From Gossypium raimondii (Eukaryota > Streptophyta > Magnoliopsida > Malvales > Malvaceae), in NCBI RefSeq assembly GCF_025698545.1, contig NC_068569.1, positions 1,178,001-1,242,000 on the forward strand: a DNA stretch of 64,000 nt. The letters are read 5' to 3'. A model generated the notes under the pieces. The model had not been told where the DNA came from. It saw nothing but the letters and a program-made list of their open reading frames with translations, and did not search any database. The position numbers were made by a program, and so were the translations under genes. Within the stretch, counting starts at the first letter, position 1. The number at the start of each line of letters is the position of its first letter. This document shows, piece after piece, positions 46,037 to 57,667 of this stretch.

Positions 46037-48769
46037 AAAAATAATTTTCAGCACCGATTTAATGTTCCACGTCAATATTTAACAGAAAAAATTAACGAAG
46101 GAACTAATTTGCAAGTTTCAAAATGTATAAGAGTTAATTTGCTAAATTTCTCAGTAGAAGGACTGAAATGCAATCTGCCCCTGAGTATAGGGGCTTCCTT
46201 GGTTCTTTTACCCACTCGATGCCTATATGATAGAAAAGCATAATTGGTTGGTTGTACGCTCGCAATTTCCTTCCTCTTTAACCTGTCTTTTCCTTGGGAA
46301 CCGGTCATCAAACATGAAACCGGAAGATTCCTTTGTTGTAATTTTGTCACTTAAAGAAAATCCATCATTTTTATCTGATTCTAAACCGGACCCACGTCAA
46401 CTGAAAAAGGAAAACGCTTCTCCACAAGAGATGCTTCCTAGAAAATTCATATCCAATTTTTTAAAAAATCCCCATAGTAAGTGTATCAAGTTTAATATAA
46501 CACATGGAAAATCACATTTTCTTTTATCAAATAGCAGCCGCCATCATTAATTGGTTACTACATATTACACATTAACATGCAAATAATTTTCTATCAATAT
46601 TACATATTCCCAAAAAAAATAATAACGAATTTGGATCTTTATTTGCGGGAAAAAATAAATTTAATTATTTTTAATTTGACTCTAAAAAATATAAGCATGT
46701 TTTAACGTTTTCAACAGCTATAAATTGAAGGAAACACCCAACAAGTCTCCAAATATTCACAAAAGTAAATTTCATACAAATATTTAATATGTTTTTGTGG
46801 GGTATATTATATGACATATGTAGCTACCTATACGTATATATGTGCATAAATTAGATATTATATCAAAATCAAACGCTCATGATAGCTTATATCATTAAAA
46901 TTTTTTCTCTAAACAAAAATAATAATAGTTATTCAAAAATTAATTAATTACTTGTTACTTAATTGAAGGGATAAATTATATGTTAGTACATAAAATTAAA
47001 TCAACAAGCTTCTTTGGTGTGACATTATTGATACGATTTCGGAAAACATAATTAAAATAGGATTAAACAATGCATCATCACAATAATTCTATTGTTACTG
47101 TTACATTAGGTAATCCATCCTTTTCGTTTTTATTGGTTCTGTTTTGTGGTAAGTGCAGGTTTCCACGTGGAAATATAATTTAGGCTTTGGAATATCATAA
47201 TATATTTATTTCAAATAATTTTATTTGACAATTCTTAATTTCAAAATCTAGAAGTTGGTCATATATTATTTTTAATTTTTTGATAAGGTTCCACACAGCT
47301 TGTTTAGGGTTTTTTATTGTATAAATGCATTTTAGGATCTAAATGCTTTACCAACTCTAATGAATATTTTTAATAAAACACTAACATTTGGTATACCAAA
47401 GGTTTAAAAATAAAATATATTCCTCTTTTAAATAAGGATTATTATTTGATACATTAAATATGGAGTATTTTAACTTCATAAGTGAAGTTAAAAAATTGTA
47501 TGAGAAATTATTTGGTACATTGTTAGTGAAATTTTTAGACTCCACAAATAGTATTAGAGGTTAACAAATATCCTATATGGGTATGGAAAATATTAAAAAT
47601 AAGACGCATATCAATTTTTAAGATTGTTTATGGAATAAAAGGAAGTACAGTGTTATTGTATCAAATATTAATTTTAGGCAATATAAAACATAAAAATCGA
47701 TTCTCTTGAAAACTTGATTGTTTTAGCGGATAAGATTGTTATAGAAATGACTGACTATATAATCCATCAATATTTTGTATTTAAAATTATTCATTCTTAA
47801 TTATTTGATATTTATAAATATTTTTATATACAAATATTAATATCTTGAAAAATATTGATAGACTCAAATCTATACTTCGAAATAAATCAATCTTTGAACT
47901 ATACTAGTTTCAATAAAAATAATAATACATCGAACCCCTAGTATTGACTATCTTACTTGTTGGTGTTTACACAAATCTTCACCATAAAATTTATTTTAGT
48001 ATGAATAACAAAAATGAAAAAGAAGAGCTGCAAAACCACGTCGGACAGAGACAATGAAAACGATGGAGATTATTTTATATTAGAGAAAAGGAAAACACCA
48101 CGGTGGCATGGGTCTGATATTTAAGACGCACAAAAAATTCTGCGGGTGATGCGCCTTGTGTCTGTGAGGATTTGTCAGCGCAAAGACGTCAGAAAGGCAA
48201 AACGCCCCGAGCCCCACTGCTCACAAACGCGAAGTTTCCAAGTCCGGACGTTGACGGCGTTGCTCGCATGCAGCGATTGATTGTCTGATGCTGATTTCCA
48301 TTCCCCGTCGTCTCTTCTTTGTTTGTCTCCGTAATTAGCAACCCATATCACACCACAACCATATAATCCCATTGGCCCCACTCTTTGGCCATTAATTATT
48401 TCTTGACATTCTTAAAAATTTCAAAATATTACAATATTTCTATTTATTAAATTAATTCATTATTTAATTTACGAACCTCCAAAAATAAATGTATTTTTAT
48501 AATGATTATCACCTTAATATTTAAATCACCACTATACCATAATTTAGAAAAATAGGAAATTAGAAGAGCAAAACATTATATATAATAAGAAGAAAGAAAA
48601 TATAAAACAGCGCCCCCATTTGAGTTCGTCTCTATAACAAACTCTTCATTCTCTGCGGAAGCAATATTATGTATGATTTGCTTTCCATTTTATATTTTAA
48701 TTCTGAACCGAAATTCATCTTTTCGTTTTAGAATAGGTTCCACCCGGCGGAACGCCGCAACGTAACGTC
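46037..48769. other. spacer and CLC-g promoter region
   Basis: No gene supported. 46180-46440 is less AT-rich and carries a 107-codon ORF without any family resemblance. About 48120-48370 is GC-richer and includes AAGACGTCAG (bZIP core GACGTC), so it is probably part of the upstream region of the CLC gene at 48770. Confidence 0.4.
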
Positions 48770-51700
48770 ATGTCAGAGAATGTGCCACCGGTGCAAACCC
48801 ATGACCATGAAGCTCTCACCAGTCCTTTACTCCCTCATTATCAACGAGCCAGTAATTCTACCTCTCAGCTCGCCATCGTAGGTGTCAACGTCTGCCCTAT
48901 TGAAAGCCTCGACTACGAGTAAGCTACCCGTTTACCCGGTGATCATATATATACATATATTCCGCCATTGGATTTTGGTTTCTAATTGCTTCGGAGTCTT
49001 GTTTTTTTTAAGGATTGCGGAGAATGATTTCTACAAACAAGATTGGAGGGCACGTGACAAGATCCAAAATTTTCAATATATTTTCATGAAATGGCTTCTC
49101 TGTTTCTTGATTGGCTGTATCGTCAGTGTCGTTGGTTTCTGTAATAATCTCGCCGTTGAGAACATCGCCGGCGTTAAGTTCGTCATTACATCTAACATGA
49201 TGTTAACTGGAAGGTCCCTTTCGCTCTACTTTATTTATTGATTTGTTTTTTGAATTTCTGATTGGTTAAATTTCATTCATTAGTGTTTCTTTTTTCTGTT
49301 TTGACGGGAACTAATTTGCCCCAAACGTTTAGAAAACTTTTTCCGTAAATTTTAATTGTTTATAGCGAAATTCTTACATACTCCTAGTATATAATCAAAC
49401 TTTTTTTTTGTAGGTATGAGATGGCTTTTCTAGTATTCTTTCTATCAAATTTAGTTTTAACTCTATTTGCCGCCATCATTACGACATTTATTTCGCCGGC
49501 GGCAGCTGGCTCTGGTATACCGGAAATGAAGGCTTACTTGAATGGTGTAGATGCTCCGGGAATAATTTCACTACGAACTTTAATTGTCAAGGTATTAGAA
49601 AAGAAAAATAACTTACAAATGCAAAATCCTTTGATGCAGAGCTGAAGAGCTATATTTTTCCCCCTAAGTTTTAAATCTATTTGTGATTCTCAATTCTAGT
49701 CAAAATTAATCATTATTGGGTACAGTGAATGCGTAATTAATTATCGAGTTATAGGATTTTGTAATTGCAAAGTTTTACGCATAATATTTTTTTTTCACTT
49801 AAAGAGTAGCGAGGAATTGAGAAGAAACAGTTCTCTTCTTTTTTTGTCATTTCGATGTAGAAATCTCATAATTGGGTGAAGTGTGCAGATTATAGGAAGC
49901 ATTTCTGCAGTGTCGTCATCTCTGCTTGTTGGAAAAGCAGGGCCTATGATGCATATCGGTGCATGCATTGCATCCTTATTGGGACAGGGTGGGTCAAGAA
50001 GATATGGTTTAACATGGAAGTGGATTCGATTCTTTAAGAATGATAGAGACCGACGAGACCTTGTAACTTGCGGATCAGCAGCTGGAATTGCTGCTGCTTT
50101 CCGTGCCCCAGTTGGTGGAGTGCTGTTTGCTCTTGAAGAAATGGCATCTTGGTATGTAAATTTATGCATGCATTTGGAGCACAATGTTTGATACCTTATT
50201 AACCATCTGTTCTGTTTGTATTGTTGGTTTCTAAATTGCCTTCATGAGTGTTTTTATTCCATAGATGGAAGGCTGAACGGATCTGGGGCCATTATAGACA
50301 GTAACATGTTGTCTGATATATCTCTTCAATATCAATTTTCAGCTACTTTATTCATAATCATTACTAAGGTTGAAAGGCAAAATGTGATTCTTTTGTACCC
50401 TTGATATGACATATTTTACTTTGAGAATCACCATTCTTTCTTTCATCATCTCTCTGACAAGAGAACTGATAAAAGTTGATATATAATGATTATATCCTGG
50501 TATTGTTCTACAGGTGGACAAGTGGCCTTCTTTGGAGAGCTTTCTTTACGACTGCTGTGGTGGCAATCATACTTCGAGCTCTAATTGATGTTTGTTTAAG
50601 TGGCAAGTGTGGGCTATTTGGTAAAGGGGGTTTGATAATGTTTGATGTCTATTCAGCAAATATTTCGTATCACATGCAAGATGTTCCTCCTGTACTTCTT
50701 CTTGGTGTTGTTGGGGGCATTTTGGGAAGTTTGTATAATTTCCTTTTGGATAAGGTTCTCCGAGTTTACGCCATCATCAATAAGTAAGTTTCTATTTTCG
50801 GATTTGTGTTTGTTTGCACCAATTACCATTTCTAGTATCTGGTATAATATTATTTACTGGGTCATTCTCCTTGCCTTCTCGTCTCAGGAAAAGCGTTACT
50901 TATAAGATTTTTATTGCTTGCACAATCTCCATTTTTACATCCTGCCTGCTTTTTGGATTACCATGGCTCGCATCTTGCCAACCATGTCCCTTGGATTCAA
51001 CCGAAGACTGTCCCACAATAGGTCGATCTGGTAACTACAAGAAATTCCAATGCCCCCCTGGTCACTACAATGATCTTGCAAGCCTCATTTTCAACACAAA
51101 TGATGATGCTATCAGAAATCTTTTCAGCAAGAACACTGACGCTGAGTTTCAGCACTCAACAATGCTCATTTTTTTTGTCACCTGCTTCATTCTAAGTATT
51201 ATTAGCTACGGGGTTGTTGCTCCTGCAGGTCTTTTTGTACCAGTCATAGTTACTGGAGCATCTTATGGTCGCTTCGTTGGGATGTTATTTAATTCTCACA
51301 CAAATCTTAATCACGGTCTTTTTGCTGTGCTTGGGGCAGCTTCATTCCTTGGTGGATCTATGAGGATGACAGTTTCCTTGTGTGTCATAATCCTGGAATT
51401 GACCAATAACCTATTACTGTTGCCAATGATAATGATTGTTCTTCTTGTTTCCAAGACTGTAGCTGATGCTTTTAACGGCAACATTTATGACCTTATTATG
51501 AAAGCAAAGGGTTTCCCTTACTTAGAAGTTCATGTCGAACCTTATATGAGACAACTCACGGTTGCAGATGTTGTCACTGGCCCTCTTCAAGTCTGTCATG
51601 GAAACGAGAAGGTTGGTAATATCGTACACATCCTCAAGACCACAAATCATCAAGGGTTTCCGGTTATCGACGAACCTCCGCATTCTGAATCCCCAGTTTT

Positions 51701-52244
51701 GTATGGTTTAATCCTCCGTGCTCATCTTATTACACTGCTAAAGAAGAGAGTTTTCTTGCGCACCCCTGTTCGAATAGGTTCTGATGCCTTCAGACATTTC
51801 TCAGCAGATGAGTTTGCAAAGAAGGGCTTAGGTAATGTTGACAAGATAGAAGACATAAAATTAACTGAGGAAGAGATGGAAATGTTCTTGGACCTGCACC
51901 CTTTTACCAACGCTTCACCATATACAGTTGTGGAGACAATGTCACTAGCTAAGGCAAGTACACTCTTCCGTGAAGTCGGTTTGCGGCACCTGCTTGTTAT
52001 ACCCAAGAGAACCACCGTAAGTAACTTAGCCATTTTTATTTTCCTTAACCTTAATGTCTTCTGATCTAAAAGTTCATTGCATTTCTAATGCTTGATGTTG
52101 TGACTGCAGGGATCACCTGTGGTTGGCATACTAACAAGGCACGATTTCATGCCAGAACACGTACTTGGTTTGCACCCATTACTGGTAAATAGCAAGTGGA
52201 AACCATTAAGGATTGCATTGCCACGTTTTCTTAAAATATTTTAG
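48770..52244 (+). CDS. CLC-g: vacuolar CLC-type chloride channel/transporter, CLC-g clade
   Basis: Anion transport protein of the vacuolar membrane. Seven coding exons: 48770-48918, 49013-49213, 49414-49591, 49889-50151, 50514-50783, 50888-52016, 52110-52244. They total 2325 nt (774 aa). A soluble N-terminus (PLLPHYQRASNSTSQLAIVG) is followed by the multi-helix CLC core and paired CBS domains (GFPVIDEPP; VVGILTRHDFMPEHVLGLHP). The selectivity motif is GSGIPE at about 149-154. Ser150 favours chloride; nitrate-type CLC-a has Pro. At the gating-Glu position the motif reads GKAGP, so the residue is Ala193. The proton Glu is kept (E260 in ALEE). Wording such as NNLAVENIAGVKFV and FDVYSANISYH matches CLC-g better than CLC-c. 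No damage seen. Confidence 0.95.
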
Positions 52245-52805
52245 GGTGGAGATCTACTCATTCGGTAGTCGTTCTAGATTGGGGGGGGGGGGGGGCTTAC
52301 CCTAAAACTAAGTTTGTAAAAGTCTTGCTGTAGCCCTTCATGGTTCAATAGCTTTCTTTTAGCGTTTATATTTTCACAGCATAAAGTTGTTGTATCAATC
52401 TAGCCCTTCATTGCAGTAGTAAGTAGCAACGAGGGAAATCAGGGATGGTTCAACCTTCAAAAATTTTTGCTTTGTTGAAATTTATTGGTTGCAGAGTTCC
52501 ATGCACTAATAAATTAGTAAGCCGCCCCTTGTGAAATAGCTTTCAAAATTCATTGTTCTGTAAGGTTTGGTCTAGGCTAAAAGAAAATCTAACCAAAAGT
52601 TATATAAACGAAATGTTAAAAGGTAATCATAATATATATATATTCTACTAATTAAAACAAGATAATTGAAAGTGATATATATTATACAAATCCTCTTCAT
52701 TGTTACAGTAAGCTTGAAAATAGGGGTAAAAGAAAGGTAACAACACCAAAAAGACAGAAGAAAAAGCTAATAAAGGTGAATTTTAGTACTGTTTAGTCTC
52801 TCGTG
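52245..52805. other. convergent 3' flanks of CLC-g and CRCK3
   Basis: Likely 3' UTRs of the two facing genes. It contains a run of 15 G at 52281-52295, 37 nt after the CLC stop codon. No other gene. Confidence 0.55.
52281..52295 (+). repeat. G15 homopolymer in the CLC-g 3' UTR
   Basis: Fifteen consecutive G bases. The run length is likely to vary, and it may be an assembly-sensitive site. Confidence 0.9.
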
Positions 52806-54859
52806 CTAGCCTCGCCTTGAACTAATTTTAAGATAGTCGGCCCTTATCCCCCACAGCTCTTCTGCCACAGATTTCATTTGAGGTCGGTCATTTCTAGTCG
52901 GTGCTGCACATTGAAATGCCAAAGCAAATATATTGGTTAATATATTTGCATCTACAACTTCTTCCATCATACAATCCACCAGTTCAGCTATATGCCCTTC
53001 ATTATACTTATGGAATGCCTGTACGTATACATCATGCAAGTTATTAAAAGCAAACCCAGAATAACCTGCTTGTTTTTTTTTTTTCTGTAATTTAAAGCAA
53101 ACACGAAGGAACAAGCTTACCCATATAAGAGTGACACGCTCTTCGACTGGTCTTCTTAACTCCACTGGACGACGGGAGGTCAAAATTTCTATAAGTAAAA
53201 TCCCAAAGGAATAAACATCACTCTTGGCTGTGAGTTGATAAGATTTCATGTACTCGGGATCAAGGTAACCAACTGTTCCTTTCAGTTGAGTTGAAATATG
53301 GGTTTTGTCCGAGTCTATTGGACCAACTTTTGCAAATCCAAAATCAGCCACTTTAGCTCGCATGCTTTCTGTAATAAGTATGTTGGATGATTTCACGTCT
53401 CGGTGAATAATTTGCTTCCCTAATTCATCATCAAAACAATAATTAGGCATTGTTTTTTTTAATCTAAATTTTTATTTTACTTTTTCTAACCTGCATAAAG
53501 ATGGAGATAAGTAAGGCCATGAGCAACATCGATGGCGATTTCAAGACGCTGATTGAAATCCAGGATTTTGCCACGCTGACCTGCCATAAATAGCAGTAAA
53601 AATATACTATTATTGACCAAAAAAAACTTGTTTGGCATTAATGACCATCAAGAGGCCTTACCATCCAAATGATCTCTCAGCGTGCCATTTGGTACATATT
53701 CTGTAATAATAAGCCGTTCATCCCTTCTATCCACATAACCAAGTAGCTTCACGAGGTTCCTATGATCAATCTTGGGTAAAAGTTCAACTTCATTACTGAA
53801 CTCAGTTTGCAGATTCTCAAAATGTTCCTACACAAACACAAATACTCTTATGTCAACTATATAGCATAAACTATACTAACATAACGAAAAAAACCCTTTC
53901 AGCATTGCCCTGCCAGTCAATAAATAGTATCTCTCCACTCACCTTCTTTGCTCTTTTAATAGCAACCACCTGACCAGAATCTAACACGGCCCTGTAAACG
54001 GTTCCAAACCCTCCTTTACCGATCCGAAGCTCCGGTGAGAAATTACGGGTAGCTCTGGCTACCTGTTCTATACTGAGATGCAATGATCCCATTCTTTTAA
54101 GTTTCGGAGATGTTGACAATACCCAAGGATTAACGGTTTCCGAAGGAGAATGGGTTTTCATTTCCAAATGAGAAGCAGAACGAACTGCAACCACAGATAT
54201 AAACAGTGTGGATCCTTTGTAAGAACTATGGTTTCCATGAACTGCTAAAATAGACCAGATAAAGCTTAAGGCTCACTTGAATTTGTATACTTTGTAAGAA
54301 CAGCGTGGGCAGTTGCTCTCTTTCTCCGACAAACACAACAACAGAGATAAACACAACATATCAAAAGAGTTCCAGCTGCTGCTCCTATCCCTATTATTGT
54401 CCCGTCCGAATATTTTCTGAATGGTTTCTTAGGCTTCCACTTCTTATCATCAGGATGAGTTCTGACTCTATCATCTCCTTTCTCTGTTTCCTTCAATATT
54501 TTTCTTCCTATAAACAAAAATCAGCTGTCAAAAACATAATCCATTGATGAAAGCTCAAAGAAATACTTTTTGGAGTGTAAAATTAGATATAAATCATTAC
54601 CGGATGAAAGGTTCGAACCACAGTCATTAGTTGCAGTGAAGCCTTCAAACACACACTCGTCTGCATAGTGTAACTGCAGGGTTTTGCAGAACAAAACTTT
54701 ATCTACTAAATCACCGTTCAAGTAAAACAATTCATGACCATTTGAAGTTGAATAAACTATATGATCTGTGCCACAAATCTTGGACTTCACTTGGATGGAT
54801 GAGGCGAAGAATGTTGATAATTGCATAAACAGCAGTAGACTAACCATGGAAGCAACCAT
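52806..54859 (-). CDS. CRCK3-like: calmodulin-binding receptor-like cytoplasmic kinase 3-like
   Basis: Ser/Thr kinase of the plant RLK family. Coding exons on the minus strand: 54601-54859, 54277-54507, 53943-54184, 53662-53827, 53491-53580, 53121-53419, 52806-53018. They total 1500 nt (499 aa). The N-terminus has a signal-like segment (VASMVSLLLFMQLSTFFASS), a short extracellular part with several Cys, and one membrane span (GTIIGIGAAAGTLLICC) running into a Cys-rich patch. Kinase motifs are complete: GKGGFGTVY (219-227), Lys240 in VAIKRAKK, HRDVKSSN (335-342), DFGFAK (355-360), GTVGYLDPEYM. In Arabidopsis, CRCK3 is an MPK4 substrate guarded by the immune receptor SUMM2; the same role here is inference. 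The ATG at 54859 is chosen over an upstream in-frame TTG. The calmodulin site cannot be confirmed by eye. Confidence 0.9.
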
Positions 54860-57667
54860 TCTTGAATGAATTAATGCACTCAAACTCTAATGAAATGAAA
54901 TTACAAACCAAGTATCATCCTTCATCATTTGGAAGGGAACATGCAACAACTAAAACCAGTGGCGTCCCATTCCCAATACAAGGAACCAATGATATTTCAA
55001 CAATCATGGAAACAAAAATATCAATGGGTTTCTCTTTTATCTGCTAAGTTTAAAAAAAAAAAAGGATAATAATAAAAGAATTGAGGCAACAACAAGGAAA
55101 AGATGCGACTTGAAAAGGCTGCTGCAGCAAAGTTTACCAAAGTCTTCACGGTTGAGTTGACTGAATCCCTGGCTAGATCTTATGGTCTATAAATCTTTTG
55201 CTAGCTGTTTTCCATAAAACTATCAAGTGTCTAAAATTTCTTATAATTTTTGTTTTATTCAAAGGAGCGTAATGGAAGGTTTCCTTGAATATCACGTGTA
55301 AAAACGACGGAAAGTGAGGTTGAATTATCTTAACCAGCTTTCTACACTACACTACAGTAGATATTATAAGTTCATTACTATGACTTGATTAACAGAAAAT
55401 TAAAATATTAGATAATAATTGACTTAATATTTGCTAAAAATCAATTGCATGAGGAAAATCAGAGAAGGTTCATATAAGTGAAAATGTGGTTATATATGAT
55501 TTAGGGACTATGAGAAAGTAAAAAGTATAATATTCCTTCTGAGTTTATGGTTTTTGTTTTTTTTTCTGGTCAACCTTCTGAGTTTATGTTACGGCATAGA
55601 ACAGTCAAACAATTCTTGGGGGAACCAAAATTTTTTTCTCCATTCATCGCTTTTGATTTTACACCCTTCCTTAGGGTCCAATGTCCATTTCAATAAATGC
55701 ATGTACTTGGTAAGGGTAGCATAGCCGTCGGATTGCATCTTGATTGGATTTCATTACGGAGGTTTTTATAATTTGATACAATCGATTTCATCGTTTCATT
55801 CGATTTAATTAAATAAATTTTTAAAATTTTTAAAAAATAATAAAAAAGTCGGTTTATTCGAGTCAATTAATTTAATGATTTTCCTCAAACCAATTTTTAT
55901 CCGACTAACTGATCCGGTCCATCAATTCAAACAACATTAAAATGAATACATTAAATCCTAATATTAGATGAATGAGCGAAATAACTCTTGATTAAAATTA
56001 TAATATTAAATGTTTATTTTAACATTTTATATACAAGTTGTAATTTTAAACTTTATAACTCGTGAAATAAAATCACTTAACCCTCCTTACAATAAATACA
56101 TTTATTAAAATTAAAATTTTTATTACTTGTGTGTGAAAACTACATATTTAAAATATAAACGTTAAATGTAAAATAAATAATTAAATGTATGATTTGAAAT
56201 TAATTAATCATAATACATGAAATAAATATGATATTAAAATAAAATAGATTAAATTGTGAGTGAAATAAAATTTAAACACGTAAATAAATTATATTAAGAA
56301 TACTAATTGCACTACAACTATTTATTGTGTTGTTGTCATCAATTTTGAGTTAATGTCGAGTTGACTTGTGACATCGGTACCATCTCAATTGACATCGTTA
56401 TCAATATATACAATGAATAGAGGTAATAAAGCATGCATAACAAAATTAAAATGTAAATATTACATTAAAATAGAGTTTTGGTTTAATGCTTTTTATTGAT
56501 ATAAATAGCACAAGTTCAAATCCAATCACATTCAAATTTTTAATTTTTTAAAATTGAAAGGATTAAAGTATCCTCAAATAATATAACATATTTTAATTAT
56601 GAAAGGACATTTCAACTCAATAAAGGGCTTAAATAATAGTATAGATAGATAAGAGGAAAAAGGGTTAATTTCATTAAGAGCCCTCAAATTGTAACTTACA
56701 TTCTAAATTAGTCCTTAAACTTTGAAATATTATAACTAAGTCCTTAAAGTATCTAAAGTGGAATAATATTTAAAATGTGTGGGTCAAAATGTAAACACAA
56801 TATGTACCTACATATGCATATTATTTGATCCAAGTCTTTTAAAAATTATTCACATAAAACCCAAACTAGTATTTTCTTTTTAAATTCTCTATATCTATTT
56901 TACGGTCCATAATCAAGCTTTGTGATTATCCCTTTTAACAATGTTGTTTTCAAAGTTTACAATTACACCCACTTGTTGATAATTCCTATAACATTTATTA
57001 TCTAATGGCAATTAAATTAATAAATATTTTAAAAAATTTAAAATTGAAGTTTAAGGATAAATTTAAAATTGTACTATAATTAGAGTAAGGTTTGTTGCAT
57101 TTAACGTGCAAGAAAAATGATTCAATGAGAATTGAAAAAATAATTAAAAAAAAATAAACCAGGCGCTAAGCACATGAGAATGTGAGCAAACTTAGAGTAA
57201 CAAAATCCCGCATTAATGTTCTGACCAATTCCAAAGTATAATTTCTTGCAATTCCTGACACATATATACAGAAAATCAAGATCTAAAAGCAAAAAAAAAA
57301 AAAAATCAATTAATGTAATTTACAGAACAAATTTGTTCGATTTCTCTCTGATTCAGCCATGGGTAACTAATTTTAGAACTGTTGATTGAATTTTATTTAG
57401 TTAAAAAGAACTTCTCCTTCTATTGAATGGTAATTCGAAGGTGAGTGCTTTTTTTATTATTGAGTTTTGAAGTTCTGATTCCATAGCATCATAAGGAAGA
57501 TTTTGCATGAACTAAATATTCAAAGGGGAATTATTAAAAAATGTGGGCAATGATGGAATCTTAATTTGTGTTTTGCAAAATTCAAGATTTGTTTTTAATG
57601 AGTTGAAGGAAGTAATATTTACATTTAATGGTTGTTTTTAGAAAATTGAGATTGAGAGTGAGAGAAA
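54860..57667. other. divergent intergenic region, CRCK3 to AP180 gene
   Basis: Promoters of both genes and AT-rich spacer. Near 57441-57641 a GTGAGT donor and a TTTTTAG acceptor frame a possible 5' UTR intron of the gene starting at 57668. About 55740-55940 has GATTTAATT/CCGACTAACTGATCC words like an old MITE, without clear ends. Confidence 0.45.

Noticed and set aside
46227-46550. 107-codon plus-strand ORF upstream of CLC-g
   Set aside because: Composition is ordinary, no motif or signal peptide, and no splice partners; not enough to call a gene.
48175-48381. 68-codon minus-strand ORF in the GC-richer CLC-g upstream region
   Set aside because: Overlaps the probable promoter and has no family resemblance.
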